Counted from the first letter of the stretch, positions 33,268 to 43,738 are shown. The stretch: DNA of 64,000 bases from Flavobacterium flevense (GCF_900142775.1 NZ_FRCC01000006.1:124001-188000); one strand, 5' to 3'. The notes: generated from the sequence alone by a model not told the origin. Made by a program: numbers and translations.

Positions 33268-34689
33268 ATGATTTCCTCCCAGTTTTACAGTCTTTTAAAA
33301 AAGAAATTTCCGTTTTCACCCACTTACAATCAGGATGTTTTTTTTCAGAAGATTGCGATCTTTTTGACAGAAAACACTAATGACAGTATTTTTGTGCTTA
33401 AAGGATATGCCGGGACAGGAAAGACTACGGTGATTTCTACCATTGTCAACAACCTTTTAGAAATAAATAAAAAGTATGTTTTACTGGCACCCACTGGTCG
33501 TGCGGCTAAGGTAATTGCAAACTATTCAGAGAAACCTGCTTTTACCATTCATAAGAAAATTTATTTTCCAAAGAAAAATTCGGGTGGCGGAGTAACGTTT
33601 ACATTACAGCAAAACAAACATAAAAACACCATTTTTATAGTCGATGAAGCCTCGATGATTTCAGATGTGGATTCTGATTCAAAAATGTATGCCAATGGCT
33701 CCTTACTTGACGATTTGATTTCGTATGTCTATTCAGGAACCAATTGTAAAATGATTCTGCTGGGCGATACTGCTCAGTTGCCACCGGTAAATTTAGATAT
33801 CAGTCCGGCGTTGGATATCCGTACTTTAAGTATGAATTACAATAAAGAAGTGGATTCTATCGAGCTTGATGAGGTGATGCGTCAGGAGGAAAGTTCCGGA
33901 ATTTTGCATAATGCCACTGAACTCAGGGAATTATTGAAAGATTCTTTTATTACTGATTTTCAGTTTAATGTCAGGAAGTTTAAGGATATCGTTCGGTTAA
34001 TTGACGGTTATGATATTCAGGATGCTATTAATTCAGCTTACAGTAATTATAGTATTGAAGACACGGCTTTTATTGTTCGTTCGAATAAAAGAGCCAATCA
34101 GTACAATGAGCAAATCAGGACAAAAATTCTGGATAAAGAAAGCGAACTTTCCACCGGTGATTTCCTGATGGTAGTAAAGAACAATTACTTTTGGCTAAAA
34201 GATTCCGATGAAGCCGGTTTTATTGCAAATGGTGATATTATTGAAATTCTGGAAATTTTCAGTATCAAAGAACTTTACGGATTTAAGTTTGCCAATGTTA
34301 AAATCAGAATGGTGGATTATCCTAACCAGAAACCATTTGAAACCGTTTTATTATTAGATACCATAAAAAGTGAATCTCCATCATTAACATACGAAGAATC
34401 AAACCGATTGTACCAGGAAGTTTTAAAAGATTATGAAGGCGAAACCAAATTTAAGCAGTTTCAAAAGGTAAAAGCCAACGAATATTTTAACGGACTTCAG
34501 GTGAAATTTTCCTACGCTATCACTTGTCATAAATCACAAGGAGGGCAGTGGAATACGGTTTTTATAGAACAGCCGTATTTACCCAACGGAATTGACAGGG
34601 ATTACATCCGCTGGTTGTATACCGCAATGACACGTGCCAAAAATAAACTGTATTTGATAAATTTTAAAGACGAAAGTTTTGAGGAATAA
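33268..34689 (+). CDS. RecD-like / UvrD_C_2 superfamily 1 DNA helicase
   Basis: The 473-residue protein has Walker A GYAGTGKTTVIS at residues 44-55, Walker B 'TIFIVDEASMIS', then the QTP/'GDTAQLPPVN' motif III, and a C-terminal part with 'AITCHKSQGGQWNTVFIEQ' (motif V) and 'YTAMTRAKNKLYLINF' (motif VI). It matches RecD-like AAA_30/UvrD_C_2 helicases, stand-alone (no RecBC nearby). Substrate and pathway are not predictable. The helicase is shorter than RecD2 and lacks the N-terminal HhH region. Confidence 0.9.
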   Translation: MISSQFYSLLKKKFPFSPTYNQDVFFQKIAIFLTENTNDSIFVLKGYAGTGKTTVISTIVNNLLEINKKYVLLAPTGRAAKVIANYSEKPAFTIHKKIYFPKKNSGGGVTFTLQQNKHKNTIFIVDEASMISDVDSDSKMYANGSLLDDLISYVYSGTNCKMILLGDTAQLPPVNLDISPALDIRTLSMNYNKEVDSIELDEVMRQEESSGILHNATELRELLKDSFITDFQFNVRKFKDIVRLIDGYDIQDAINSAYSNYSIEDTAFIVRSNKRANQYNEQIRTKILDKESELSTGDFLMVVKNNYFWLKDSDEAGFIANGDIIEILEIFSIKELYGFKFANVKIRMVDYPNQKPFETVLLLDTIKSESPSLTYEESNRLYQEVLKDYEGETKFKQFQKVKANEYFNGLQVKFSYAITCHKSQGGQWNTVFIEQPYLPNGIDRDYIRWLYTAMTRAKNKLYLINFKDESFEE

Positions 34690-34716
34690 AAAAGAGGCTT
34701 GTATTTAGCCTCTTTT
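34690..34716. terminator. Terminator after the RecD-like helicase
   Basis: AAAAGAGGCT and AGCCTCTTTT form a 10-bp stem with a 7-nt loop, directly overlapping the stop; the convergent esterase gene ends just downstream. Confidence 0.8.
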
Positions 34717-34731
34717 GATGTTTTTTTTAAA

Positions 34732-35622
34732 TTATTTATTAAAAATATCTAAAACCCAATTGTAAAAACTGTTTTTCCATAATGCAACGGAGTGTCCTTC
34801 GTTATAAGCTAATCCAAATCCATGATCACCTTTGGAGTAAATATGTAATTCAGATTTATCCACTTCAGCCACAACAGCCGAAAGAAAAGGCAGTGCTCTT
34901 TTTAAAGTCCATTTTTTATCATCTCTGGCTATAGCCATAAAAAATGGAGGTAAAGTACTCTTGTCTTTAATACTTTCCAAGGATTTTATCTTATCTCCAG
35001 CATAAATTAAACCTACAAAAGCTGGTTTCCAAGCCGTTTTTTCGCTAGCTGTTTTAAAAGTCAACCATTCCGCTATAAATCCACCTGCTGAAAAACCAAG
35101 TACACCTATTTTGTCTTTGTCAAATTTTAATTTATCGGATAATCCCATCATAGTCGTAATACTTACATTTACATCCTTTTTAAGTGCTTCAAAATACACT
35201 GTTTCCATCGGGATTTTAAATTTTCCTTTTTCATCTTTTGTATTAGTTCGGTATTTTACAACCATACAAGTGATTCCTTGTTGGGAAAGCCAAAGTGCCA
35301 AATCGGTTCCTTCTTTATCTACCCAATTGGTAGTAAAACCACCACCAGGAAAAATAATTGTTGCTAGGTGTTTGTTATTTGATTCAGCAGCAGGGAACAA
35401 CATATAAGTAGGTTCGGAAATATTGTGAAAAACACGATTTTTATTTGATAATGATCCCGGTTTTACAATAGAATCTGCAAAAGTTTCTTTTTGTTCGTGT
35501 GTAATTGGATTGTCTTTTATACCGTTTGGAAAAAGTGGGATTTCTGCTGGAATCTGTTGTGCTAAAACTAAAAGGTTTTGTAAAAGAAATAAAAAGAACA
35601 GAGAGAGTTTGATTTTGTTCAT
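34732..35622 (-). CDS. Secreted alpha/beta hydrolase (esterase, BD-FAE-like)
   Basis: The 296-residue protein has a Sec signal peptide (MNKIKLSLFFLFLLQNLLVLAQQ). The fold has the oxyanion-hole motif P-G-G-G-F ('ATIIFPGGGFTTNW') and the nucleophile elbow GFSAGGF (near residue 176); an Asp (near 262) and His in GDHGFGL complete the triad. The family covers acetyl-xylan and feruloyl esterases and other carbohydrate esterases. No polysaccharide-utilisation gene is adjacent, so the substrate is unknown. Confidence 0.88.
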   Translation of the reverse strand: MNKIKLSLFFLFLLQNLLVLAQQIPAEIPLFPNGIKDNPITHEQKETFADSIVKPGSLSNKNRVFHNISEPTYMLFPAAESNNKHLATIIFPGGGFTTNWVDKEGTDLALWLSQQGITCMVVKYRTNTKDEKGKFKIPMETVYFEALKKDVNVSITTMMGLSDKLKFDKDKIGVLGFSAGGFIAEWLTFKTASEKTAWKPAFVGLIYAGDKIKSLESIKDKSTLPPFFMAIARDDKKWTLKRALPFLSAVVAEVDKSELHIYSKGDHGFGLAYNEGHSVALWKNSFYNWVLDIFNK

Positions 35623-35769
35623 GGTTGGTTGGTTTTGTTTGATTTACATTGTTTTATACAATTTGAAATCAAATATATAAAAATATTCTTCCAAAAAGTA
35701 AATACTTTTATTTGAGTTAAATAGTTGTAATTATGACTGTAGGATATTTGAGAAATGAGTTTTAGTATT

Positions 35770-36261
35770 CTAGAAATACAGTTTCCTTGCTGAGTTTTTT
35801 TCGAAAGGAATTACTACGAAATATTCCAATTGCCATTGTTGTGTTTTTTGAGCTTGTTTGCTTGTTGTTTTATCCCAAGGCGGATAAACACGAATAGCAC
35901 GTTTGCCTTCTTTCAAATCAGTTGAAAAAATACCTTTTTCAATAAAGATTGTTTTTGGAAACACAAATTGCCCAAAATGATTTTCGGTTTCGGTGTTGAT
36001 AATCACTAAGTCGAAAATGTCTTCAATTGCAAAAGGAGCGATTGGACCTTTGGGGATTCTTTTCCATAAGGTAACGAATTGTCCTGTTTTTGTGGGAGTG
36101 ATCTTAGCGGTTCTAAAAAGTGCTTTTTTCTCATTGAGCAATAGTTGACAAGCATTATAATCGGCACTTTCCTTTTCTAAATAAACACTTTTGATTTCTA
36201 AATCTAATTTGTTAAAAACGAGTTTGTTGGTTTCGTGTAAAAAATCAGGAATAGAAATCAT
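35770..36261 (-). CDS. MepB family protein
   Basis: The 163-residue protein matches MepB: 'ESADYNACQLLLNEKKALFRTAKITPTKTGQFVTLWKRIPKGPIAPFAIEDIFDLVIINTETENHFGQFVFPKTIFIEKGIFST' and 'GKRAIRVYPPWDKTTSKQAQKTQQWQLEYFV'. MepB is named from a Staphylococcus locus (mepRAB) and its function is unknown. No multidrug pump is nearby. It is a single gene. Confidence 0.85.
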   Translation of the reverse strand: MISIPDFLHETNKLVFNKLDLEIKSVYLEKESADYNACQLLLNEKKALFRTAKITPTKTGQFVTLWKRIPKGPIAPFAIEDIFDLVIINTETENHFGQFVFPKTIFIEKGIFSTDLKEGKRAIRVYPPWDKTTSKQAQKTQQWQLEYFVVIPFEKNSARKLYF

Positions 36262-36548
36262 AGAGTGGTTTTGTTTGATTAGATTTTAAAGAATATTGTC
36301 AACTTTGTCAAAGATTTGAAATCATATTGATCGTTCCTACGGAACTTCATATTGGATTTTGATATTTTTTTCAAACGGATTAAAATCCGTTCCTACACAA
36401 TGTTTCGTTCCTACGGAACTAGCCAAACTCGTTTCACCTTCAAAGAGCCGTAGGCTCGGTTGATTTTGTAGCGATGGATTTTAATCCATCTACATAATAC
36501 GAAATCATAATAAAGAGCCATAGGCTCGATCCATAAATCTTCAAAATT
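36262..36548. repeat. Spacer with six palindromic repeats
   Basis: Between MepB and uvrA there are perfect palindromes with short centres: GTTCCTACGGAAC at 36333-36345 and 36407-36419, ACGGATTAAAATCCGT (36375-36390), GAGCCGTAGGCTC (36445-36457), GATGGATTTTAATCCATC (36473-36490) and GAGCCATAGGCTC (36515-36527). They fall into four short families; the two GAGCC copies differ at a single base. No ORF is present. Confidence 0.85.
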
Positions 36549-39380
36549 TTAAACCAATTCTTTCTTCAAAAACTTAGCAGTATAGCTTTTTTTAACTTTG
36601 GCTACTTCTTCAGGAGTTCCTTTAGCCACTACTGTTCCGCCGCCTTTTCCACCTTCGGGACCAATGTCGATGATGTAATCAGCAAGTTTGATAACATCCA
36701 TATTGTGTTCGATAATCAAAATGGTATTGCCTTTATCGACTAATTTATTGATGACTTCCATTAATACCCTGATGTCTTCAAAATGCAATCCTGTAGTAGG
36801 CTCATCTAATATATAAAAAGTATTTCCGGTATCTTTTTTAGACAATTCTCCCGCCAGTTTGATACGTTGTGCTTCACCGCCGGAAAGAGTAGTACTTTGC
36901 TGTCCCAGTGTAATGTAACCCAAACCAACATCCTGAATGGTTTTTACTTTGCGGTAAATTTTAGGAATATTTTCGAAAAAAGGAACCGCTTCATCAACCG
37001 TCATGTCTAAAACATCCGAAATAGATTTTCCTTTATACCGAATTTCCAGTGTTTCACGGTTAAAACGTTTTCCCTGACAGCTCTCGCATTCTACATACAC
37101 ATCCGGAAGAAAGTTCATTTCTATCGTACGTACACCGGAACCCTGACAGGTTTCGCAACGTCCGCCTTTAACATTAAAACTAAAACGACCCGCTTTGTAA
37201 CCCCGAATCATACTCTCAGACGTCATGGTAAACAAGTTTCTGATTTCCGAAAAAACATCGGTGTAGGTTGCCGGATTAGAACGAGGTGTTCTCCCTATCG
37301 GACTTTGGTCTATATCAATTACTTTGTCAATATGTTCTAAACCTTCAATTTTTTTATAAGGCTGCGGTTTTTTTACACCGTTAAAATAATAAGCATTTAA
37401 AATAGGGTAGAGTGTTTCATTAATCAAAGTCGATTTACCGCTTCCGGAAACTCCCGTAACGCAAATCATTTTCCCTAAAGGCAACTCAATAGTAACATTT
37501 TTTAAATTATTTCCCGTTGCACCACTTAGTTTTAGAAATTTTCCATTTCCTTCCCTGCGTTTTTCAGGGATATCAAATTTCATTTTTCCATTTAAGTACT
37601 GTGCCGTTATGGTATTGGATTTCAATGTTTCGGCCGGAGTGCCTTTACTGATGATTTCGCCACCAAATTTTCCTGCTTTTGGTCCAATATCAATGACATA
37701 ATCGGCACGTTCAATCATGTCTTTGTCATGTTCAACCACGATTACCGAGTTCCCTATATCACGTAGTTGTTCTAAGGAATGAATTAGTTTTTCATTGTCT
37801 CTTTGATGGAGTCCAATGCTGGGTTCATCTAAAATATAAAGCACTCCTACGAGTTGGGACCCAATTTGTGTCGCTAATCGAATGCGTTGTGCTTCTCCTC
37901 CGGAAAGAGATTTTGAACTTCGGCTTAAAGCCAGATAATCCAAACCTACATTCATCAAAAAGTCTAATCGGTCTTTGATTTCTTTAACCACTTCCGAAGC
38001 TATTCGTCTTTGTTTATCAGATAAATGCGAGTCTAATTCCTGAAACCATCTGGTTAAATCAGAAATATCCATTGCACATAATTCAGCAATATTTTTTTCG
38101 TCAATTTTAAAAAAAAGTGCTTCCTTTTTTAAACGGGAACCTTCACAAACAGGACATTTTACTTCATCCATAAAATCTTTTGCCCAACGTTTAATGGTTG
38201 TAGAACCACTTTCATCATGCTGATTTTTTATAAAATGGGCAATTCCTTCAAAATCTATTTTGTAATCTCTGGCAACTCCTAAATCCTTAGAATTGATAGT
38301 GAATTTTTCTTTTCCACCATTGAGAATCATTTCCATTGCTTCTTCAGAAATACTTTCAATGGGATCCGTAATTTTGAAATTATATTTTTGTCCAATAATT
38401 TCCAACTGCTTAAAAATCCAGGACGATTTGTATTCGCCCAAAGGCACAAAACCACCTGCTTTTATAGATAATTTAGGGTTCGGAATTATTTTTTTAACGT
38501 TGATTTGATTTACTGTTCCTAATCCGTTGCAATGTTCACAGGCTCCTTTTGGAGAGTTAAAAGAGAATAAATTAGGTTCCGGATTCTGATAGGATATTCC
38601 TGTTGACGGACACATTAAATTACGGCTAAAATAGCGTACTTCATTAGTATCCTGATCCAGAATCATTAATACATTTTCACCATGATGCATGGCAGTATTA
38701 ATGCTTTCGCTCAGGCGTTTTTCGTTATCCGGTGTTGGTTCAACAACCATTCTGTCTACTACAATTTCGATATCATGGGTTTTATATCGATCCAGTTTCA
38801 TTCCCGGAGTGATATCGAGAATGTCACCATTCACACGAACTTTTAAAAATCCCTGTTTGGCAATTTGTTGAAATAATTCACCATAATGTCCTTTTCTCGC
38901 TCTGATAACCGGAGCCAGAATGTTGATGCGCTTGCTCGTGAAATCGGCAATAATCAAATCTTTAATTTGCTCGTCAGAATAGGAAACCATTTTTTCGCCG
39001 GTATTGTAACTGTAAGCGTCAGCGCCACGGGCATACAGCAATCGCAGGAAATCGTAAATTTCAGTGATAGTGCCCACGGTTGAACGCGGACTTTTAGATG
39101 TTGTTTTTTGTTCTATCGCAATAACAGGAGACAATCCATCTATTTTATCCACATCAGGACGTTCAAGACCACCTAAAAATTGTCTGGCATACGCAGAGAA
39201 AGTTTCTACATAACGGCGTTGTCCTTCGGCATAAATAGTGTCGAATGCTAAAGATGATTTTCCGGAACCCGAAAGTCCTGTTATGACAACTAATTGCTCA
39301 CGGGGTATGGAAATGTCAATATTTTTAAGATTGTGTACTCTGGCACCTAAAACTTCAATAGTATTGTCTTTATCTAACAT
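36549..39380 (-). CDS. uvrA: Excinuclease ABC subunit A
   Basis: The 943-residue ABC-type ATPase finds bulky DNA lesions with UvrB. Two ABC modules are present: Walker [15 protein letters not shown] (near residue 34) and [13 protein letters not shown] (near 652), signatures [12 protein letters not shown] and [12 protein letters not shown], and Walker B '[12 protein letters not shown]' / '[12 protein letters not shown]'. The C-terminal zinc finger CETCQGSG...CESCQGKR is intact; the first finger starts with a degenerate C-P-S-T-G and has only the C-E-H-C pair, as is usual for Bacteroidota. Length is normal. It is not next to uvrB. Confidence 0.97.
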   Translation of the reverse strand: MLDKDNTIEVLGARVHNLKNIDISIPREQLVVITGLSGSGKSSLAFDTIYAEGQRRYVETFSAYARQFLGGLERPDVDKIDGLSPVIAIEQKTTSKSPRSTVGTITEIYDFLRLLYARGADAYSYNTGEKMVSYSDEQIKDLIIADFTSKRINILAPVIRARKGHYGELFQQIAKQGFLKVRVNGDILDITPGMKLDRYKTHDIEIVVDRMVVEPTPDNEKRLSESINTAMHHGENVLMILDQDTNEVRYFSRNLMCPSTGISYQNPEPNLFSFNSPKGACEHCNGLGTVNQINVKKIIPNPKLSIKAGGFVPLGEYKSSWIFKQLEIIGQKYNFKITDPIESISEEAMEMILNGGKEKFTINSKDLGVARDYKIDFEGIAHFIKNQHDESGSTTIKRWAKDFMDEVKCPVCEGSRLKKEALFFKIDEKNIAELCAMDISDLTRWFQELDSHLSDKQRRIASEVVKEIKDRLDFLMNVGLDYLALSRSSKSLSGGEAQRIRLATQIGSQLVGVLYILDEPSIGLHQRDNEKLIHSLEQLRDIGNSVIVVEHDKDMIERADYVIDIGPKAGKFGGEIISKGTPAETLKSNTITAQYLNGKMKFDIPEKRREGNGKFLKLSGATGNNLKNVTIELPLGKMICVTGVSGSGKSTLINETLYPILNAYYFNGVKKPQPYKKIEGLEHIDKVIDIDQSPIGRTPRSNPATYTDVFSEIRNLFTMTSESMIRGYKAGRFSFNVKGGRCETCQGSGVRTIEMNFLPDVYVECESCQGKRFNRETLEIRYKGKSISDVLDMTVDEAVPFFENIPKIYRKVKTIQDVGLGYITLGQQSTTLSGGEAQRIKLAGELSKKDTGNTFYILDEPTTGLHFEDIRVLMEVINKLVDKGNTILIIEHNMDVIKLADYIIDIGPEGGKGGGTVVAKGTPEEVAKVKKSYTAKFLKKELV

Positions 39381-39417
39381 AATTTTTTGCTGGTTGCTTC
39401 TTTCATCGCAATGACAG

Positions 39418-39425
39418 CAAAGTTA
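39418..39425 (-). promoter_or_regulatory. -7 element of uvrA
   Basis: TAACTTTG on the minus strand (TAnnTTTG), about 38 bp before the ATG. No LexA-like palindrome was recognised. Confidence 0.4.
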
Positions 39426-39504
39426 CTATTTTGATTTATTTTTTCTGTAGAACACTATCGAAGATTTTGTTAAAAAGGACTTTAACTGCTTAATTTTTTG
39501 CTAA

Positions 39505-40464
39505 TTATTTATTAACGCTGATGTTGTTATTTTTTAAAATTTCAAAAAATTTATCTTCTTTACCTTCTTTTTTTAAATTGGCATAAATTCTTTGGATTAG
39601 TGTACCTGCATCAGTTCGATAAGGGGATTTCATTTCAGTATAAATGTTATACGCTTTGCATAAATTATCCAATCCGTTTTCCTGATCGTTCAGATTAAAA
39701 GCATAAACATTGCCAATGCCATAATAAATTTCAGGATTTTTAGAATCCAGTTCAGCTAATTTTTTATAAGCTTCAATGGCTTTATAAAACTCTTTTTTAT
39801 ATTGGTAAGCCACTGCAATATTTTGTAATGGCATTGCTCCTTCAGGATCTATTGTTAATGATTTTTGATACGCAATAATAGCATTGTCTATGTCATTTAA
39901 TTTACGATAAGATAATCCCATATTGTCATAAGCAAATGCAAATTCAGGATCTAAAGCGATTGCTTCCTTGTAATATTCTATTGCTTCTTTGTCATTTTCT
40001 TTTCTTGAAGCAGCAATTCCAAGATGATAGGCTTTCATCGCTTTTTCATTTTTAGAAATTGACTTTTCATTTAAAACATCATTTGTTGCCAGAGTTTCTT
40101 TTAAGGCACCACAATTTGCCATCAGGTATTTTTCAATAGTACTGTAGTTTTCTTTATACTCCGCAGAATTTTTATCCGTATTTAAATTAAAATTAAGTTG
40201 CTTATTTTTATCATTGCCGGATAAATCTATATTTTTCAGACTTAAACCAATTTGATAGGCTCCTACAGTATTATCTATGCATCTGCTGATTTTAGATGCG
40301 ATAATTTTTGTTCTCACATCTTTGGTGGGAATTGAATCGATACAAAGACAGGCTTCATTTGATAATTCTTTTAATAATTCTTCTGAATTGAGTGTTGCGT
40401 TTTTATCTTGTGAATACATAAAAGAACAGCAGCAAAGAAATAAACTGAGTATAGGTTTTTTCAT
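39505..40464 (-). CDS. Secreted TPR protein
   Basis: I place the start at 40464 (MKKPILSLFLCCCSFMYSQDKN), which gives a clean signal peptide; an ATG 13 codons upstream would put a charged stretch in front. The N-terminal 150 residues are helical and unclassified. Three or four TPRs follow at about 150-270, for example 'AFAYDNMGLSYRKLNDIDNAIIAYQKSLTIDPEGAMPLQNIAVAYQYKKEFYKAIEAYKKLAELDSK'. It is a scaffold-type protein of unknown partner, probably periplasmic. Confidence 0.85.
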   Translation of the reverse strand: MKKPILSLFLCCCSFMYSQDKNATLNSEELLKELSNEACLCIDSIPTKDVRTKIIASKISRCIDNTVGAYQIGLSLKNIDLSGNDKNKQLNFNLNTDKNSAEYKENYSTIEKYLMANCGALKETLATNDVLNEKSISKNEKAMKAYHLGIAASRKENDKEAIEYYKEAIALDPEFAFAYDNMGLSYRKLNDIDNAIIAYQKSLTIDPEGAMPLQNIAVAYQYKKEFYKAIEAYKKLAELDSKNPEIYYGIGNVYAFNLNDQENGLDNLCKAYNIYTEMKSPYRTDAGTLIQRIYANLKKEGKEDKFFEILKNNNISVNK

Positions 40465-40543
40465 CATAAAAGGATTAGAAATCAAATCTAATATTTTTTT
40501 CAATGCTAAGATAATTTGTAGTATAAATTTTTAAAATTGCTAT

Positions 40544-40574
40544 AAAAAAAACGCCAACTGTCAAGTTAGCGTTT
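40544..40574 (-). terminator. Terminator after the ClC gene
   Basis: On the minus strand AAACGC-x-AACT pairs with AGTT-x-GCGTTT (one mismatch) closing GTCA-type loop, followed by T8, about 23 bp past the stop. Confidence 0.7.
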
Positions 40575-40596
40575 GTTTGATTATTCACAATTGGTA

Positions 40597-42381
40597 TTAT
40601 TCTATTGTCATCGATCTCAATTTACTTCTATACGCTTCAAGCGCTGCTGATTTAGAGATAAATCCAAAGTATTTTTCGTCCTTGACTACAGGTAAATAAG
40701 TGGCTTTTGTTTTTTCGAACTTATTCATTACTGTTTCCATACTGTTAAAAGGATAAACAACATCAAGAGGCTGGATCATAATATCCTTAACTAAGGTATA
40801 TTTTACCCGGTATTTATTAAATATGATTTCTCTGATGTTATTAAAATTAACGATTCCCAATAAATGATTTTCGCTGTCAACAACTGCAAAATAGGTCTGA
40901 TTGGAATGCGAAATCAAATCGACCAGTTTTTCTAAATTATCATTAGGAGACAGTGTTAAAAAATCAGTCTGGATGATTGTATTAGTATCTAATGTTGATA
41001 AAACATTATGGTCTTTATTGCTGGTAAAAGCGTGTCCCTTTTTGACTAATTCTTTGACATCCATAGAATGTTTTTCAAATTGTTTTGAAATTGCAAAACT
41101 AATTGATGCTACTATCATCAAGGGAAGCATGAGGCTGTAGCCTCCGGTTATTTCGGCAATTAAGAAAATAGCCGTTAGCGGAGCATGAAATAATCCGCTT
41201 AATATTCCGGCCATTCCTACCATTGTAAAATTACTAACAGGCAGGTTAGTTAATCCGGTAAGATTGATGAATTTTGAAAAAACAAAACCTACATAAGAGC
41301 CCACAAAAAGAGAAGGAGCAAAGTTACCTCCGTTTCCTCCGGATCCTAAAGTAATCGCGGTAGCAAAAACTTTCATCATCATAGTGGCAGCGACAAAAGC
41401 AAGTAAAACCCAGCTGTTGTCTTTAAAACTGCTAAAAAGAGTATTTTCTAATATTTCACCCGGATTACTTTCTGCAAGAACTTTGATACTTTCATATCCT
41501 TCTCCAAAAAGTGTTGGAAAAACAAAAATCATAACTGCTAAAATAGAAGCTCCTATGAATGCTTTCTTGTAAGGATTGATTTTTAAGCGATGAAAAAAGT
41601 GTTCTGTTTTTTGGAAATTTCGAGTAAAATAGATAGAAATAAATCCGGTTAAAATTCCCAGCATGATATAAAAAGGAATTTTATGATAATCAAATTCCTG
41701 TTGTTGTCTGAAATTCAACAAAACCGTTTCATCTAAAACAATCTCAGAAACTATAGCTCCCGTTGCTGCAGCAATCATAATAGGAGTAAAGGCAGAAATA
41801 CTGACATCAACTAATAAAAATTCGATTGCAAATAAAACTCCTGCAATAGGAGCGTTAAAAGCAGCAGCGATACCGGCAGCAACTCCGCAGCCTATCAGGA
41901 GTGTACGATCTTTATAGCTTAATTTGTATTTTTGAGCATAATTAGAACCAAACGCAGCTCCTGTAACCACAATAGGACTTTCTAAACCTGCTGATCCTCC
42001 TAAACCTACCGTCAGGGAACTGGTCATAATGTGAGCATACATTTGTTTTTTTGGAATAATACTCGCTTTTTTAGCCACCGAATATAAAATTTGTGGTGTT
42101 CCTTTCTCAATGGAACCTCCTAAAAGTCGTTTTACAACTAAAACGGTTAGTAACAAACCCGCAATAGGTAAGATACTGTTAATAAAACTTAGTTTTAAAA
42201 TTCCATTAATATAGGTGGCAAAGACATAAACCCAGTGTGCAAAAGTTTTTAACACAATTACAGCAAAAGCAGAAGAAATCCCTACTAATACACTCGATAG
42301 AAAGATAAATTGCTTTTCTGTTAAGATAGATTGTGCCCAATCAATGATAATTTCTAATTTAGAAAGATATTTTTTGAACAT
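40597..42381 (-). CDS. ClC-family chloride channel or transporter with CBS pair
   Basis: The 594-residue protein has a ClC core (about 1-440) with the G-S-x-G-L-E-S-P selectivity motif 'GLGGSAGLESPIVVTGAAFGS' (gating Glu in L-E-S-P), and 'GSGGNGGNFAPSLFVGSYVG' (G-N-F-A-P). A C-terminal CBS pair at about 465-590 ends in 'LGIVNFNNIREIIF' and 'YLPVVKDEKYFGFISKSAALEAYRS', likely nucleotide-sensing. Such proteins move Cl- or exchange it for H+. It lies in a run of same-strand genes but has its own promoter and terminator. Confidence 0.95.
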   Translation of the reverse strand: MFKKYLSKLEIIIDWAQSILTEKQFIFLSSVLVGISSAFAVIVLKTFAHWVYVFATYINGILKLSFINSILPIAGLLLTVLVVKRLLGGSIEKGTPQILYSVAKKASIIPKKQMYAHIMTSSLTVGLGGSAGLESPIVVTGAAFGSNYAQKYKLSYKDRTLLIGCGVAAGIAAAFNAPIAGVLFAIEFLLVDVSISAFTPIMIAAATGAIVSEIVLDETVLLNFRQQQEFDYHKIPFYIMLGILTGFISIYFTRNFQKTEHFFHRLKINPYKKAFIGASILAVMIFVFPTLFGEGYESIKVLAESNPGEILENTLFSSFKDNSWVLLAFVAATMMMKVFATAITLGSGGNGGNFAPSLFVGSYVGFVFSKFINLTGLTNLPVSNFTMVGMAGILSGLFHAPLTAIFLIAEITGGYSLMLPLMIVASISFAISKQFEKHSMDVKELVKKGHAFTSNKDHNVLSTLDTNTIIQTDFLTLSPNDNLEKLVDLISHSNQTYFAVVDSENHLLGIVNFNNIREIIFNKYRVKYTLVKDIMIQPLDVVYPFNSMETVMNKFEKTKATYLPVVKDEKYFGFISKSAALEAYRSKLRSMTIE

Positions 42382-42404
42382 TTATGCTTTATTTTTTGAG
42401 AGAA

Positions 42405-42412
42405 CAAATTTA
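42405..42412 (-). promoter_or_regulatory. -7 element of the ClC gene
   Basis: TAAATTTG on the minus strand (TAnnTTTG), about 24 bp before the ATG. A poor -33. Confidence 0.4.
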
Positions 42413-42429
42413 CTATTATTTTAAGGATG

Positions 42430-43095
42430 TTATAAGTTTTTTACCGCTTCTTTTTTACTTAAAGGTTTTAGATTGCTATTAGTCACAAAATCAATTACCT
42501 GATGAAGATTCGTTTTGGCATACTCGCGTAAAGACCAGCCTATGGCTTTTTGAATAAAAAATTCGGTTGAATTTTCATGTTGCAGGCAAATTGCTTTCAG
42601 TAAATCAAAGTCCGTTTTTTCTTTGAAACCCAATTGGAATAAAATAGCGCTTCGGTTGAGCCAAAGATTATCTGAATTTGAAAATTTTTCTATCGTATCT
42701 TCAACAGCATCCGGAAATTCCAGCAGGTATTGTCCTAAAATATATTTGGAAATAGTATCCACACTATCCCACCAGGAATTAGTTGTAAGCAGTTTTTCGA
42801 TAAAATGAATGTCTGATTTTTTATAATTCCCTTTGCATTCCCTGATTACAATTTCTATAGCACAATAATGCAGTTCCCGCTGTTTTTGGGTATAAAGTGA
42901 GGTCGCTATATTTTGAACATCCTTTTTAATTTCATCTTTGTTGGCATTCCATATTTCTTTAAGAAGCAGTCTTCTGTTAGTCGTTTTTATTCCATAAAAG
43001 GCAAAATGATTTTTCATGTATTTGGCCATAGCCAGGCTGTTTTCTTTGTTTTCATGAGCCTGAAAAGAAGTTTCTAACTGATTTATAAAAGCCAT
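42430..43095 (-). CDS. DNA alkylation repair protein (AlkD-like HEAT repeats)
   Basis: The 221-residue all-helical protein matches the DNA_alkylation/AlkD family: 'MAKYMKNHFAFYGIKTTNRRLLLKEIW', 'LHYCAIEIVIRECKGNYKKSDIHFIEKLLTTNSWWDSVDTISKYILGQYLL', 'IQKAIGWSLREYAKTN'. The W-W-D-x-V-D motif and the following R-x-Y positions are the ones used in base recognition. The enzyme removes alkylated bases without base flipping. It is 3 bp from the AcpH-type gene, so the two are cotranscribed. Confidence 0.88.
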   Translation of the reverse strand: MAFINQLETSFQAHENKENSLAMAKYMKNHFAFYGIKTTNRRLLLKEIWNANKDEIKKDVQNIATSLYTQKQRELHYCAIEIVIRECKGNYKKSDIHFIEKLLTTNSWWDSVDTISKYILGQYLLEFPDAVEDTIEKFSNSDNLWLNRSAILFQLGFKEKTDFDLLKAICLQHENSTEFFIQKAIGWSLREYAKTNLHQVIDFVTNSNLKPLSKKEAVKNL

Positions 43096-43098
43096 TTT

Positions 43099-43683
43099 TT
43101 AAAGTGTTGTTAGTTTTTGCGAACAATAAGCTCGAAGTTCTTCAAAGAAAACAGTAAATTCCTGTTCAAAATCTGTATAATGCTTTTTAAGCTCTTCTGT
43201 GGCAAAACGCATATTGGATTGATTATTTGTCCGGCGATCCATTTGACTCAAAATTTGATGAATTCCTGCAACGGACTGATAACTTAAAAGCCAATTTTGT
43301 TTTTCCATATAAGGCAGCATTCCTTTTGTCTTTTCGCTAAGTAAATCATAATGCTTATGCAATGACTGATAAAAACGACTGATATATTCTTCAAGATTTT
43401 CATCAGAATACATTTTCCAGTTTTTTGCCAGAAAATGATCGTAAAATATGTCTACAATTACTCCCGCATAATGATGATAACGTTCATGTAGTTTTTTAGT
43501 ACTTTCTCTAAAAACAGGATGTGCATCCGTAAAAGTATCGATGGCACGATGCAACAGAATTCCTTTTTGAATCTCATAAGAGAAATTTTCAAATTGTTTC
43601 CCGCGAATACCATCGGCCATAAAATTGCCAATTTTTATAAAATCATTATTTCCGGAAAGATAGATGTGTGCTAAGAAGTTCAT
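43099..43683 (-). CDS. ACP phosphodiesterase (AcpH/DUF479)
   Basis: The 194-residue protein begins MNFLAHIYLSGNNDFIKIGNFMADGIRG and continues 'GILLHRAIDTFTDAHPVFRESTKKLHERYHHYAGVIVDIFYDHFLAKNW', the HD-like DUF479 core with H/D metal ligands. AcpH removes phosphopantetheine from acyl carrier protein; homologues of this length also occur widely without proven activity. It is followed by the AlkD-like gene after 3 bp. Confidence 0.88.
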   Translation of the reverse strand: MNFLAHIYLSGNNDFIKIGNFMADGIRGKQFENFSYEIQKGILLHRAIDTFTDAHPVFRESTKKLHERYHHYAGVIVDIFYDHFLAKNWKMYSDENLEEYISRFYQSLHKHYDLLSEKTKGMLPYMEKQNWLLSYQSVAGIHQILSQMDRRTNNQSNMRFATEELKKHYTDFEQEFTVFFEELRAYCSQKLTTL

Positions 43684-43730
43684 TCGTCTAAAATATGAAT
43701 TCTAAATGACTTTTATAAGCAGTCAATTAT

Positions 43731-43738
43731 TATATTTG
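43731..43738 (+). promoter_or_regulatory. -7 element of glmM
   Basis: TATATTTG (TAnnTTTG), 40 bp upstream of the glmM ATG, in the divergent spacer to acpH. Confidence 0.45.
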
